Of a DNA stretch of 64,000 bases, positions 33,039 to 41,764 are shown piece after piece. The translations under genes were made by a program, and so were the position numbers. Each line of letters starts with the position of its first letter. The stretch's first letter is position 1. Source of the stretch: Aureimonas frigidaquae (GTDB lineage Bacteria > Pseudomonadota > Alphaproteobacteria > Rhizobiales > Rhizobiaceae); contig NZ_BBWR01000002.1 in assembly GCF_001463905.1 (NCBI RefSeq), positions 124,001 through 188,000 of the forward strand, in the 5' to 3' direction. Below the pieces are notes generated by a model. The model was not told where the DNA came from and did no database searches. It saw only the letters and a program-made list of their open reading frames with translations.

Positions 33039-33632
33039 ATGGCAGGACAGACACGGTTCGACAGTCTCGGAGAGCTTCTCGACGCGCTGGAGGCGCAGGC
33101 CAGGGACGAGGACGGCCTGGGCATAAGCTCACTTACGCAGCTGGCTGGGCAGAATGCCTTCGGGCCGGCCATCCTTCTGCCGGGGCTGATCGCGCTGTCC
33201 CCATTGTCGGGCATACCGACCATACCCAGCCTGATCGGCGCCATCGTCACGCTCGTGGCGGGGCAGCTCTTGCTGGGCCGCTCCTCCATATGGCTTCCCA
33301 AGCGGCTCGAAAGCGCGCGGCTCGATCGCGGCAAGTTCGACCGCGCCATGCGGTTCGTGCGGCCTGTTTCGCGCTGGATCGATACGGTATCGGGGCCACG
33401 CTTTGCCTTTGCCACCCGGGAATGGGCCATGCGCGGGGCGGCCCTCATCTGCGTCATCGTGGCGGCGACCATGCCGCCGCTGGAGATCCTGCCGTTCCTG
33501 GCGACGCTGGCAGGTCTGGTACTGACGATCTTCGGCCTGGCCATCACCCTTCGAGACGGCCTTCTGATGCTCATCGGGCTTGGCGTCTTCCTGAGCGGCG
33601 TTGGCGCGGGGTTATGGCTCTGGCAGGGTTAG
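33039..33632 (+). CDS. ExoD-family membrane protein
   Basis: A 197-residue protein of the ExoD family, needed for exopolysaccharide production and alkaline tolerance in Sinorhizobium. Family features: QAGD-like N-terminal helix, then FGPAILLPGLIALSPLSGIPTIPSL over residues 47-71, and three to four hydrophobic segments in the C-terminal half. ATG at 33039 (MAGQTRFDSLGEL) is preferred to a longer reading that lacks similarity. It is convergent, three bases apart, with an acyltransferase that could also act on exopolysaccharide. Confidence 0.85.
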   Translation: MAGQTRFDSLGELLDALEAQARDEDGLGISSLTQLAGQNAFGPAILLPGLIALSPLSGIPTIPSLIGAIVTLVAGQLLLGRSSIWLPKRLESARLDRGKFDRAMRFVRPVSRWIDTVSGPRFAFATREWAMRGAALICVIVAATMPPLEILPFLATLAGLVLTIFGLAITLRDGLLMLIGLGVFLSGVGAGLWLWQG

Positions 33633-33635
33633 TGC

Positions 33636-34259
33636 CTACGGGGCTTCTACGTCGATCCTGCGCGCAGGCACGCCGGCCATGACGGCATGCGGCGGGACGT
33701 GCCGGGTCACCACCGCATTGGCGCCGATCACGGCGCCCTCCCCGACCCAGACCCGGCCGATGATCACCGCGCCGGTCCCGATATCCACCCCGTCGGCGAT
33801 GACCGGGCGGTCGAAGGGCCGGTCGGTGCGGGCGATGCCGAACGTCGTGTTCTGGCGGATCGTCACGTCGTTGCCGATGCTCTGGGCGATCAGGATCATG
33901 CCGCCGAAATGCTCGAGCCGCACCCGGCGCCCCACACGCACCGTATAGGGCAGCATCACGCCGGCCATCCATTCCGACAGCTTGTTGCCGATCTTGTAGG
34001 TCAGAGTGAGCGGCATGCGCGCCGGGCGGAAGCGGATGTCGCGGATACGATTGCCGAAACGGTGCCAGAAGAGAACCCAGAAGCCTTGCGAGAAAGCATC
34101 GCTCCCATGGGTCCGAAAATCTTCGGCCACAAGATTGTGGAAGGCGATGTCGCGCGGATTGCAGTTCAGGTAGCCGTCGTTTTCCGCAAACAGGTCCGGG
34201 TCGGCGTCCGATGGCAGGGCCTCTGCGGTGAGAGGCGGAGTCAAGGTTTGGTTGATCAT
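33636..34259 (-). CDS. Hexapeptide-repeat acyltransferase (WcaF/serine-acetyltransferase-like)
   Basis: A 207-residue left-handed beta-helix acyltransferase. Imperfect hexapeptide repeats run from about residue 108 to 190 (VRLEHFGGMILIAQSIGNDVTI; DGVDIGTGAVIIGRVWVGEGAVIGANAVVT), ending in HVPPHAVMAGVPARRI, the usual end of the fold. The N-terminal 100 residues are helical. Such enzymes transfer acetyl groups to sugars or amino acids; the WcaF/colanic-acid type fits and the neighbouring exoD supports a polysaccharide role, but serine acetyltransferase-like activity is not excluded. Confidence 0.8.
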   Translation of the reverse strand: MINQTLTPPLTAEALPSDADPDLFAENDGYLNCNPRDIAFHNLVAEDFRTHGSDAFSQGFWVLFWHRFGNRIRDIRFRPARMPLTLTYKIGNKLSEWMAGVMLPYTVRVGRRVRLEHFGGMILIAQSIGNDVTIRQNTTFGIARTDRPFDRPVIADGVDIGTGAVIIGRVWVGEGAVIGANAVVTRHVPPHAVMAGVPARRIDVEAP

Positions 34260-34420
34260 CGGTTGCTCATCGCTTCGTCAGGCGAGCGTAACTAGTGCAA
34301 CGCGGCGAAAATGCGGTACCGCCCTTTGGACGAACCGGATCGAAATTCCTGACAAAGCGTTAACGACGCCAGATGCGGCTGGACGAAAGAGCCAGCCGCA
34401 AAGCCTTCAGGAGATCGGAA

Positions 34421-34954
34421 ATGAACAAGACCCTCGCAGCCGCGCTCGTTGTCCCCGCCCTTTTTGTCGCACCGCACGCAGCGGGTGCCGCGGATGTGAC
34501 GCGTTATGACGCCGTGGAGATTGCGCCGGCACCGGCCGAACGCGATGGCGTGCGCATCGGCTATCTGACTTGCGATGTGGGCGGCGGGATCGGCTATGTG
34601 CTGGGATCGGCCAAATCGCTCGATTGCGTCTTCCAGTCGACGACGGGTGCCCGCTCGTCGGAAGTTTATACGGGTGTCGTGCGCAAGATGGGTGTCGATA
34701 TCGGCTTTACGACACGCGGCCAGCTCGTCTGGGCTGTCTTTGCGCCAACAGCGGGTTATCACCCCGGTTCGCTGGGCGGTGTCTACCAGGGCGCCACCGT
34801 GGAAGCGACGATCGGGGCCGGTGCCGGCGCCAACATCCTCGTTGGCGGAACGGCCGGCTCAATTTCTCTCCAGACCGTCAGCGTGACGGGCCAGCTTGGC
34901 CTGAACGCCGCCGCCACGGGGACCTCCGTCACGCTGACCCCGGTCGCATCGTAA
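34421..34954 (+). CDS. DUF992-family secreted protein
   Basis: A 177-residue secreted protein with a signal peptide of about 23 residues (AAGAAD). The mature part fits DUF992: RIGYLTCDVGGGIGYVLGSAKSLDCVF with its two cysteines, then glycine-rich beta segments. ATG at 34421 follows AGGAGAT. DUF992 proteins are frequent in Rhizobiales and have no assigned function; a YSC84/lipid-binding-like beta protein in the envelope is a guess. Appears monocistronic. Confidence 0.85.
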   Translation: MNKTLAAALVVPALFVAPHAAGAADVTRYDAVEIAPAPAERDGVRIGYLTCDVGGGIGYVLGSAKSLDCVFQSTTGARSSEVYTGVVRKMGVDIGFTTRGQLVWAVFAPTAGYHPGSLGGVYQGATVEATIGAGAGANILVGGTAGSISLQTVSVTGQLGLNAAATGTSVTLTPVAS

Positions 34955-35066
34955 ATCCGCAACGGGGCGCGGAAAAAGGTTTGCGGCTAAACGACTATCG
35001 TCGGAACAAAGTCCGCGCCCATGCGTATCCTTGGCACAATCCAATGGCATTGCAGCAGGTATAAAG

Positions 35067-35363
35067 ATGCAGAAAGACGCATTTCGTGAACCCGTTACCG
35101 TTCTCGTCGGCATCGGCATTCCCGTCGATGTGGCAAGCGTCCGCGACGCTTTCGAACTGATGCTCGATTGGCCCTATCGCCGCCGGCGCATCGGTCATAA
35201 TGCCTGCATGAACACCTGCCGCAAGGTTCTGAACGGCCGCGGAACCGTGACCGAAGCGCGCGAAGCCTTTATTGCCTTTGCCGACGAAGCGGGAATCCTC
35301 GTTCCGCGGATCGACGAAGCGATGATGGCTCAAAGCCTGTCCCAGCCGCGTATCACGGCCTGA
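35067..35363 (+). CDS. DUF982-family protein
   Basis: A 98-residue small cytoplasmic protein. The core FELMLDWPYRRRRIGHNACMNTCRKVLNG, with the conserved Trp and Cys-rich helix (residues 30-57), is diagnostic of DUF982, a family nearly restricted to Rhizobiales and often present in many copies. Function unknown. ATG at 35067 is chosen over an in-frame start at 35031 because the family begins close to the first beta strand. Confidence 0.85.
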   Translation: MQKDAFREPVTVLVGIGIPVDVASVRDAFELMLDWPYRRRRIGHNACMNTCRKVLNGRGTVTEAREAFIAFADEAGILVPRIDEAMMAQSLSQPRITA

Positions 35364-35490
35364 AACACCCCCATGAGCAGCCGGCGCCGCGGGCCGTGCC
35401 CTGTGGCGCCGTCGGCATTTGAATGCTACCCATGGTTGCTGCGGCAATCCACGGACCCGCGCAATCACCTGCGGTATGTTGGGGGCGCAC

Positions 35491-36552
35491 ATGTTCCGAC
35501 CGGTTCTGATGCTGGGGCTTGCGGCATTGCCTCTCGCGCCGATCGGGCCGGCGGACGCGAAGGACGAGGCTTACGGGACGCTCAAACTCTTTGGCGACTG
35601 GATCGTCGGCTGCAACAATTTGCTCAGTTGCACAGCAATCGGCATGGTACCGGAAGCGGCCGCGCAGATCGCCTATATAAAGGTGCAGCGGGGCGCTTCG
35701 GCGTCAGCCACCCCTGCTATCTCCGTGGTAATATTCTCGGACGATGCGCGTCAGAAAGCGCGGGTCGGCTTGACCATTTCCGGCGGCCACACGACCCTTC
35801 CGTTGGATGAAATGACGCTGAATGGCGCCGACAACTATTTGAGAGGCGATGTCGGCCCGGATGTTTCAGAAGGCTTTCTTGTGGCGCTCCTGTCAGGTCA
35901 GGATCTTGACCTGCAGATCGATGGAGAGAGCGAACCCGTTCCGGTTTCGCTCCGCGGCATGAGCGCCGCCCTGCGCTACATGGATGCCGAACAGTCGCGC
36001 GCCGGTGGGGTAACGGCACTCGTCGCCAAGGGTAGCAAGCCGTCATCTGCCGTGCCGACCCCGCCACAGATTGCGCCGCTGGTTGGGCAGATGCTAACCG
36101 ATGTCGGCGCAGTGGCGGCTACACCGAAGGGCCTGCCGGCCAGAGGCGACGGGTGCCCCGACGAGGCACAGGCGCAGGAGTACAAGGCCGGCGACGGTCA
36201 GATCGTCTTCGGCATATGCCGTTTCCTGGCGGCCTACAATGCCGGCACGGAGTTCTGGACCGTGGACGGCGGCGTCCCACGGCAATTCCACTTCCCGGTC
36301 ACGGGCGGCGATGTCTACGATGTCGATGGGCTCATCAATGCAGGGCTGGACGATAACGGCCTGACCATGACCGAGTTCGCCCAAGGGCGCGGGCTCGGCG
36401 ATTGCGGGCGGACCAGCAGTTGGGCTTTCACCGGCACGTCGTTCCAACGGGTCGCCTTGACCGAAATGAGCGAATGCCGCGGGGTGTCGATCGACGATTG
36501 GCCAAACCTCTACAGCCGCGATGTGATCGCGGCTGCTGCCGGTACCCGCTGA
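35491..36552 (+). CDS. DUF1176-family secreted protein
   Basis: A 353-residue exported protein with a signal peptide of about 23 residues (GPADAK). An invasion-associated-locus-B-like N-terminal half (FGDWIVGCNNLLSCTAIG, with paired cysteines) is followed by a DUF1176 C-terminal part (DGCPDEAQAQEY, GICRFLAAYNAGTEFW, LGDCGRTSSWAFTG) containing several further cysteines that probably form disulphides. ATG at 35491 with GGGGG before it; 35476 is an alternative. The role in the envelope is unknown. Confidence 0.8.
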   Translation: MFRPVLMLGLAALPLAPIGPADAKDEAYGTLKLFGDWIVGCNNLLSCTAIGMVPEAAAQIAYIKVQRGASASATPAISVVIFSDDARQKARVGLTISGGHTTLPLDEMTLNGADNYLRGDVGPDVSEGFLVALLSGQDLDLQIDGESEPVPVSLRGMSAALRYMDAEQSRAGGVTALVAKGSKPSSAVPTPPQIAPLVGQMLTDVGAVAATPKGLPARGDGCPDEAQAQEYKAGDGQIVFGICRFLAAYNAGTEFWTVDGGVPRQFHFPVTGGDVYDVDGLINAGLDDNGLTMTEFAQGRGLGDCGRTSSWAFTGTSFQRVALTEMSECRGVSIDDWPNLYSRDVIAAAAGTR

Positions 36553-36693
36553 CACGCCGTAACCCGCGACTTGCTGAAATGCCAAGGTAGACTTATCAGT
36601 TCGTCGGCACGCCGGCGATGCTGCCGGTGGCCCCATGAGACAATGCGAAGTTGCGTTCTGTCGTGGGTTGCTCAACACGGCGGATGACTGTCC

Positions 36694-37308
36694 ATGCAAA
36701 ACTATACCTATCCAACAGCCTTCTGGAGGGCCATTCTGGTATGCGCGCTGATCAGCCTGGTGGTTGCGGCCGTTGCTTATGGCGCATTCGGCCTGGAACT
36801 CGGCTCGGCTGAGGAAGGCCCACTGGAAACGCTTCAGGAATGGATGCTGGTCGGTGCCTGTGTCTTCCTGCTGGCCGCTGCGCGTGAGCAGGCCGAGGGG
36901 GCTCCCAGACTTGCGTCCATTGCAGGTGCCGTCCTTGCAGCCGTCTTCCTGTTACGCGAGTTGGAGCCCGTGGGCGATGGTACCTTGGCGCACTACGTGC
37001 GGTCGGAAAGCTTCCGCCTGCACGAGGCCCTCGCCATCCTGGCGATTGCACTGTTCATGATCCGTCCGCTGGTTCGGTATGCGGGCGAATGCCTGAGTTG
37101 GCTGATCCAAGGATCGGCATGGCCACTGTTTGCGGCCGGTGCTGTGCTTCTCATCAGCGACGCAATCGATGGGCATCACAGCGTCATGGGCGTTGCATGG
37201 CTGCCCAGGATGATCGAAGAGACGATGGAAACATTCGCCTACGCGATCATCCTTGCAGTAGCGATACGCTGGTACCGGATAGCCTGTGGCCTGTTCCCGC
37301 AGCCCTAA
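36694..37308 (+). CDS. Integral membrane protein of unknown function
   Basis: A 204-residue protein with about six hydrophobic segments: roughly 13-33, 48-62, 72-88, 108-122, 138-155 and 175-190. Acidic/His residues flank the last segments (DAIDGHHSVMG, EETMETFAYA). No family recognised. It is flanked by a DUF1176 gene upstream and a small acidic protein on the opposite strand, 17 bases after its stop. Local base composition is a little less GC-rich than the window, which is compatible with an accessory gene. Confidence 0.65.
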   Translation: MQNYTYPTAFWRAILVCALISLVVAAVAYGAFGLELGSAEEGPLETLQEWMLVGACVFLLAAAREQAEGAPRLASIAGAVLAAVFLLRELEPVGDGTLAHYVRSESFRLHEALAILAIALFMIRPLVRYAGECLSWLIQGSAWPLFAAGAVLLISDAIDGHHSVMGVAWLPRMIEETMETFAYAIILAVAIRWYRIACGLFPQP

Positions 37309-37324
37309 GACCGCACAGCGAACT

Positions 37325-37570
37325 TTAGTTGTTCGGCCCGTCAATCCGGCTCGGCGTTACCGGGTCAGAGGTCGGGAACGTATCCTCCAGCGACTTGTCC
37401 AATTTCTCGTCATCGGTCAGCGGGCGTTTCTGATCACCCGGCGTACCATGATCCTCGCCGATCGGTTGCATCGGCGCATCGACCGAAACCGAAGACGCCC
37501 CATCATCCGAATGGCTTTTCGGCAAAGTGGCATCCCGATCGTCCGCAGAAGAATGGTTGAGATTCGTCAT
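37325..37570 (-). CDS. Small acidic protein with a conserved SLEDTFPTSDP motif
   Basis: An 81-residue, highly polar and probably disordered protein. The C-terminal segment KSLEDTFPTSDPVTPSR resembles a motif I know from short uncharacterised proteins of alphaproteobacteria (LEETFPASDP type), usually with no assigned role. GAGAGGA precedes the ATG at 37570; an ATG at 37594 is possible. Convergent with the membrane-protein gene. Confidence 0.65.
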   Translation of the reverse strand: MTNLNHSSADDRDATLPKSHSDDGASSVSVDAPMQPIGEDHGTPGDQKRPLTDDEKLDKSLEDTFPTSDPVTPSRIDGPNN

Positions 37571-37686
37571 CTTGGGTCCTCTCTCGTTGCTCACGAGGTA
37601 AAGGACCGCGCCGAGGACGATGTTCCCTTCTGCGGCGATCGGACACGCAAATGAGAGCGTGCAGGTGATACCAATTCGCCGGCCGC

Positions 37687-37935
37687 TTACTCTCCTGCCG
37701 CGTAATCGATACCGGCCTGCGTTTCCGCAATGGCCTGCTCGACGAGTTCGATGGCGCGTTCGCGATGGCCGCCCTTGTTCGGCTCTGCCGCACGGAGCGA
37801 GGCCAGTGCCGAGCGCAGTTCCGCCATGGCCGCATCCATTTCCGGCTGGTCCGCGAAGGCCTTCGGAACGAAGTGACCGGCAGATGCCAGGCCAAGGCCA
37901 AAAACCAGGGCCAGGGTGACTTTACGGAACGACAT
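37687..37935 (-). CDS. Small exported helical protein
   Basis: An 82-residue protein with a signal peptide of about 28 residues (FADQ) and a mature part of only about 54 residues predicted as two amphipathic helices (EMDAAMAELRSALASLRAAE; HRERAIELVEQAIAETQAG). No cysteine or lipobox. ATG at 37935 fits the signal peptide. Unknown family; its size and pattern resemble small periplasmic helical-hairpin proteins. Confidence 0.7.
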   Translation of the reverse strand: MSFRKVTLALVFGLGLASAGHFVPKAFADQPEMDAAMAELRSALASLRAAEPNKGGHRERAIELVEQAIAETQAGIDYAAGE

Positions 37936-38020
37936 GCCAGAACCCTTCGATACGGTTGCTATCACCGTATCGAGCCGCAAAGCAGGGCACGCGTCAATTG
38001 CTTTTTCATCGAAAGTGGTA

Positions 38021-38680
38021 TCAGCCGTTGAAGGAGACGATGAACTCCCGCACGCCCGATGCAATGAATTGCACGGCAACGCAGGTCAGCAGAAAACCCA
38101 TGACCTTGGTGACGGCTTGAATCCCATGTTCGCCAAGAACCTTGCTGATCCAGTTGGCGCTCGCGAGCGCGGCATAGGCGACCATGACGGTGATCGCGAC
38201 GCCCATCAGCACCACGACATAGCCTAGAACCACATGCTCTTCCGGGATCTGCGAGCCGTAACTCATCACCACGGCGATGGAGCCCGGCCCGGCGAGACTC
38301 GGCATGGCCAGTGGCGAGAAAGAATAGTCGATCTCGGCCCGCTTGATCTCGGACGGCGTGGCATCAATGGAGCTGGCCTCGTCCTCGCCCGAAAAGAGCA
38401 TGCGGAAGGCAAGCACCAGGATGATCAATCCGCCGGCGATCCGGATCCCCGGAAGGGAGATCCCGAACAGGGAAATGATGCTGCTTCCCAGCATCAGGAA
38501 CGTCGCAAGGATCGCAAAGGCGAAGACCGCCGCCCGCATGGCCTGGCGCCGCCTGTGTTGCGGCGATGTGTGGTTGGTGAGCGAAAGGAACAGGGGGATC
38601 GTGCTGAGCGGATTCATGATCGGAAGCAAACCGACGGTGACCAGCAGGACATGGCGCATCGCCTCGACGACAATCTCCAT
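38021..38680 (-). CDS. MarC-family integral membrane protein
   Basis: A 219-residue protein with six transmembrane helices and the MarC/NAAT pattern: LPIMNPLSTIPLFLSLT near residues 17-33, FGISLPGIRIAGGLIILVLAFRML near 70-93, and SFSPLAMPSLAGPGSIAVVM near 120-139. Despite its name MarC is not shown to confer multiple antibiotic resistance; an amino-acid or small-molecule transport role is suspected. Monocistronic. Confidence 0.9.
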   Translation of the reverse strand: MEIVVEAMRHVLLVTVGLLPIMNPLSTIPLFLSLTNHTSPQHRRRQAMRAAVFAFAILATFLMLGSSIISLFGISLPGIRIAGGLIILVLAFRMLFSGEDEASSIDATPSEIKRAEIDYSFSPLAMPSLAGPGSIAVVMSYGSQIPEEHVVLGYVVVLMGVAITVMVAYAALASANWISKVLGEHGIQAVTKVMGFLLTCVAVQFIASGVREFIVSFNG

Positions 38681-38868
38681 CGATTCCCTCTACCCTCTCC
38701 CTTGCATCCCCTCTCCTGCCTACATGCCCGCGCGCCATCCCGAAAGACTGGGGTGACGCGGGAGCGCTCTGAAACCACAGATACCCACCCGCGGCAGGCC
38801 TGCGCTGCCCATGCGCGTCGGTCGGGAGGGATCGCCCTGCCAAAAGCCAATTACTGGCAGACGCCCCC

Positions 38869-38896
38869 TTGAATTATGGGGCTCGCATGATACTAG
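38869..38896 (+). promoter_or_regulatory. Candidate promoter of tRNA-Ser
   Basis: TTGAAT (38869-38874), a 16-base spacer and TACTAG (38891-38896) lie just ahead of the tRNA, whose first base is 10 bases after the -10. Confidence 0.42.
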
Positions 38897-38905
38897 GAGC
38901 GCCGT

Positions 38906-38995
38906 GGAGAGGTGGCCGAGTGGTCGAAGGCGCTCCCCTGCTAAGGGAGTATACCGGAGACGGTATCGTGGGTTCGAATCCCATCCTCTCCGCCA
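38906..38995 (+). tRNA. tRNA-Ser (anticodon GCT)
   Basis: A 90-base class II tRNA. Acceptor arms GGAGAGG (38906-38912) and CCTCTCC (38985-38991) pair; anticodon stem CTCCC/GGGAG encloses loop CTGCTAA, giving anticodon GCT for AGC/AGU codons; a long variable arm (ATACCGGAGACGGTAT) is typical of Ser; T-loop GGTTCGAATCC; discriminator G and encoded CCA. Confidence 0.97.
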
Positions 38996-39403
38996 CAACG
39001 AACTCTCCCAAACCTTTCGCCAAGTACCTGACTGCGCACGGATGTGGAACGCAGCTTGTACCTCTGTCCGCGACCGGGCGGTTGGCGCTTCCAGCTTCGG
39101 GTTCCTGCTTCCCGTATCGAATCCTTGAGTTGGATGCCGATCGGCGTCCGCTTTGGTTTCCAGGCGGCAGCGCAAGTACAGCGTCGGGCTTACGCTCGCG
39201 GCCCACTGCACGGGCTTAATGGACGCTGCCAGGTGCCTCGCGGATTGTGCCATTCGTACTGCAACTGAAACGGCGCACCTCATACATCGAACGTCGGCCG
39301 AGCATCCACCATCGCCATCTCAAACGCCGACATGGCGGTCGGTAACCGCCACATGAGTTTCAGGCCTATGGCTTGGATGGGTTGCGGTCCCCGGCATGGA
39401 AAC
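38996..39403. other. Gene-free stretch after tRNA-Ser
   Basis: About 400 bases with no convincing gene: long open frames that cross it also run through the tRNA and lack ribosome-binding sites or similarity I recognise. The only structure seen is a 7-bp hairpin, TGGCGGT (39333-39339) and ACCGCCA (39345-39351), 50 bases beyond the stop of the leftward hydrolase gene and so a possible weak terminator for it. No second copy of the tRNA 3' end was noticed, so there is no evidence of an integrated element. Confidence 0.5.
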
Positions 39404-40468
39404 TCACCGAGCCTTCACCCCCAGCCCGCGTCGGAATGCGGCTTCCACCATGTCGACGAGTTGCGCGTGGATCGCTCGGCGCGAGCGGCCCGTGCCGTCT
39501 GAACAGATCGGTTCTTCGATGTCCTGTTCCTCGGCGGCCTGCGCCGCACCGGGCTTGCAGGCCCCGAACATGCTGAAATGGCTCGCGTCCTCGATCACGG
39601 CGTAGCCGACCTTCGGAATAGAGCCGGCGATGGTCGACGCCTGGGCCGTCGCCGGTATCTCCGCAGCGTGCCCAAGGTTCACGAGGTAGACGGGAATAGC
39701 TACCGTCGGCAACGACGCCTTGTCGAAAATATCCGCCGGCGCCGGATCGATCGCCATGGCGAAACCGATGCGCCTGTCGCGGTAGTCACGGCCGGCCGCC
39801 CGCATGTCCATGGCGTGCAGATCGATACCGCTTTGGTGCACCCAGCCGCAGAGCGAGGGATTATGCGCCGGCTCGTCGCAATAGCTTGCCAGGAGCCGCG
39901 GCTCGAAGCGTGCACCGGCTATGGCCAGCGCCGTACTGCCGCCCATGGACAGGCCAAGGACGCCCACCTGGTTCGGCGCCAAATGTTGGGCGAAAGGCTC
40001 AATGCGCTCCATCGCGTCCAGCGTGTGGGAGATGTCGGACGGGCGAAGCCAGAGCTTCATAGTTTCCGCAGCCGAACGCTTCGGGCCGCCATTGCCCGGA
40101 TGGGTCGGGGCCGCAACGATGAACCCACGCTGCGCCAGAGGAGCGGCGATCCAGCTCATGGCCTCGGCCTGTCCGGCCAGCCCCGCCCCATGGGACAGGA
40201 GGACGAGTGGGAAGTGTCCTTCGGCGATGGGCGCATTGCGCTGGGCAGGCGTGCCCTCGAAGAACGGCGTGTCCCCAAGCATGACCGGGCTTCCCCCGGA
40301 ATCCGCCGGATACCAGACGACGACATCGAGGGCGCGGCCGCGCTCCGGTGATGGGATCTCCATCCTGCGCACCCCGACCTCGACCGGTTCGGCGGCGGCC
40401 ACTTGCGAATGCAACGCAAGGAGCACCATTGTTCCCAGCACTGCCCGGAGCTTATCCCGAACCTTCAT
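39404..40468 (-). CDS. Secreted alpha/beta hydrolase, dienelactone/PAF-acetylhydrolase-like
   Basis: A 354-residue exported hydrolase with a signal peptide of about 27 residues (HSQVAAAE). The order of motifs (VVVWYPADSGG, LVLLSHGAGLAGQ, nucleophile GLSMGGS, then YLVNLGHAAEIP and DASHFSMFG with the likely Asp/His) matches the large predicted dienelactone hydrolase/platelet-activating-factor acetylhydrolase group. Substrates of these bacterial enzymes are mostly unknown esters or amides. ATG at 40468 is preceded by AAGGAAA. A cluster of cysteine-containing sequence sits near the C-terminus (GACKPGAAQ, EPICSDGTG), perhaps a disulphide. Confidence 0.85.
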   Translation of the reverse strand: MKVRDKLRAVLGTMVLLALHSQVAAAEPVEVGVRRMEIPSPERGRALDVVVWYPADSGGSPVMLGDTPFFEGTPAQRNAPIAEGHFPLVLLSHGAGLAGQAEAMSWIAAPLAQRGFIVAAPTHPGNGGPKRSAAETMKLWLRPSDISHTLDAMERIEPFAQHLAPNQVGVLGLSMGGSTALAIAGARFEPRLLASYCDEPAHNPSLCGWVHQSGIDLHAMDMRAAGRDYRDRRIGFAMAIDPAPADIFDKASLPTVAIPVYLVNLGHAAEIPATAQASTIAGSIPKVGYAVIEDASHFSMFGACKPGAAQAAEEQDIEEPICSDGTGRSRRAIHAQLVDMVEAAFRRGLGVKAR

Positions 40469-40715
40469 CAGCGTTTCCTTCCGCCTCGATGCCATCATTG
40501 GACCGACCCTGCCGTCGCGCCGATACGGATCGGGATGGGGTCGGCATGGGAGGATGGCGGATCGAGGCGACGGGCTCGTCCTCGAACGCGCTTGGGGATA
40601 TCCAATATCGCGATCAAGGACCGGCGAAGGTCCGATTTTGTAACCTCTCCACGGTCGCCCCCCGGAATTGACGAAGGTGGCCCTGTCGGGCAATCCGGCG
40701 GCGCGTTTCCCGGGT

Positions 40716-41621
40716 CTATCTTTCCCGCACCTGTTGCCTGAGCAGCGCCTCCAGCCAGTCCGCGAAGACTTGAAGCCGGCGCGAGAGATGCTGCCTGTGC
40801 GGATAGAGCAAGGACATGAGCATGGGCGCGGCGCGATGGTGTGGGAGGATCTCGATCAGTTCACCGGCATCGAGGTGGTGTCGCACGTCGTAGGCCGGGA
40901 TCTGGATCAGGCCAAGGCCGGCAAGACAGCATGCGATATAGGCTTCTGCGCCGTTGACGGTGACGCGCGCCTGCATCGGCAGGGTGCGCAGGGAGCCGTC
41001 CTGGAGCCATTCCCATTCCTCGACGCGGCCGCTGGACGGTGAAGCGTAGTTGACGGCCCAGTGATGGCTGAGGTCGCCCGGCGCTTGCGGCGTTCCGTGG
41101 CGCTGGAGATAGGCGGGGCTTGCAACGTTGATCAGATCGAGGCTGCCGATCGTCCGGGCGATGAGCCCGGAGTCGCTCAACGGTCCGACACGCAGCACGC
41201 AATCCAGACCGTCTTCCACCAGGTTCACCGAACGATCGGTCATGCAGAGGTCGACATTGAGCTGCGGATAAAGGTTCAGGAATTGCGGAAGCGCCGGCGC
41301 GACGATGCGGCGACCGATCCGCCCGGGAACATCCACACGTACCGTGCCCGAGGGCTGGGCCGCCGTCTGCCGGAACAGATTTTCGGCGTCCTCGACATCC
41401 GCGATCAGCCTTTGGCACCGCGCGTAGAAAGCCTCACCGTCCTGGGTCGGCGATACTTTGCGGGTCGTGCGATGAAGAAGCCGGGCGCCGACGCGCGATT
41501 CCAATTCCTGGACCGCCGCTGAAACGGACGAGCGCGGAACGCCGAGCGTGTCGGCCGCCCGCGTGAAGCTCGCACACTCAACGACGCGGCTGAAAATGCG
41601 GAACAGGTCGATGCGGTCCAC
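40716..41621 (-). CDS. LysR-family regulator divergent from an SDR gene
   Basis: A 301-residue LysR regulator with the DsdC/YafC-type start MDRIDLFRIFSRVVECASFTRAADTLGVPRSS (residues 1-32; helix-turn-helix within). Effector domain complete. It is transcribed away from a short-chain dehydrogenase gene, with a perfect palindrome between them, the common layout in which such regulators control one oxidoreductase in response to an electrophile or aldehyde. Confidence 0.9.
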   Translation of the reverse strand: MDRIDLFRIFSRVVECASFTRAADTLGVPRSSVSAAVQELESRVGARLLHRTTRKVSPTQDGEAFYARCQRLIADVEDAENLFRQTAAQPSGTVRVDVPGRIGRRIVAPALPQFLNLYPQLNVDLCMTDRSVNLVEDGLDCVLRVGPLSDSGLIARTIGSLDLINVASPAYLQRHGTPQAPGDLSHHWAVNYASPSSGRVEEWEWLQDGSLRTLPMQARVTVNGAEAYIACCLAGLGLIQIPAYDVRHHLDAGELIEILPHHRAAPMLMSLLYPHRQHLSRRLQVFADWLEALLRQQVRER

Positions 41622-41651
41622 GATGCGCGAAGCTTCCCGATTGTTCGCCGA

Positions 41652-41672
41652 TTCTGACAGCTGATATCAGAA
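41652..41672. promoter_or_regulatory. Palindromic operator candidate between LysR and SDR genes
   Basis: TTCTGA (41652-41657) and TCAGAA (41667-41672) are perfect inverted copies around a nine-base centre; CTGATATCAG (41661-41670) is a second, nested perfect palindrome. Spacing is that of a LysR T-N11-A site, 30 bases from the regulator's ATG and 93 from the SDR's. Confidence 0.55.
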
Positions 41673-41764
41673 ATTGCGACTTTATGGCTCGGTTATGGAC
41701 GATATCCTGTCCAGACGAAAGTGGCCTTTTCATATGACCGCTCGCTGACCCAAGGAAGCATTCC

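Noticed and set aside
38811-39283. Open frames crossing tRNA-Ser on both strands
   Set aside because: They run through the tRNA and lack ribosome-binding sites.
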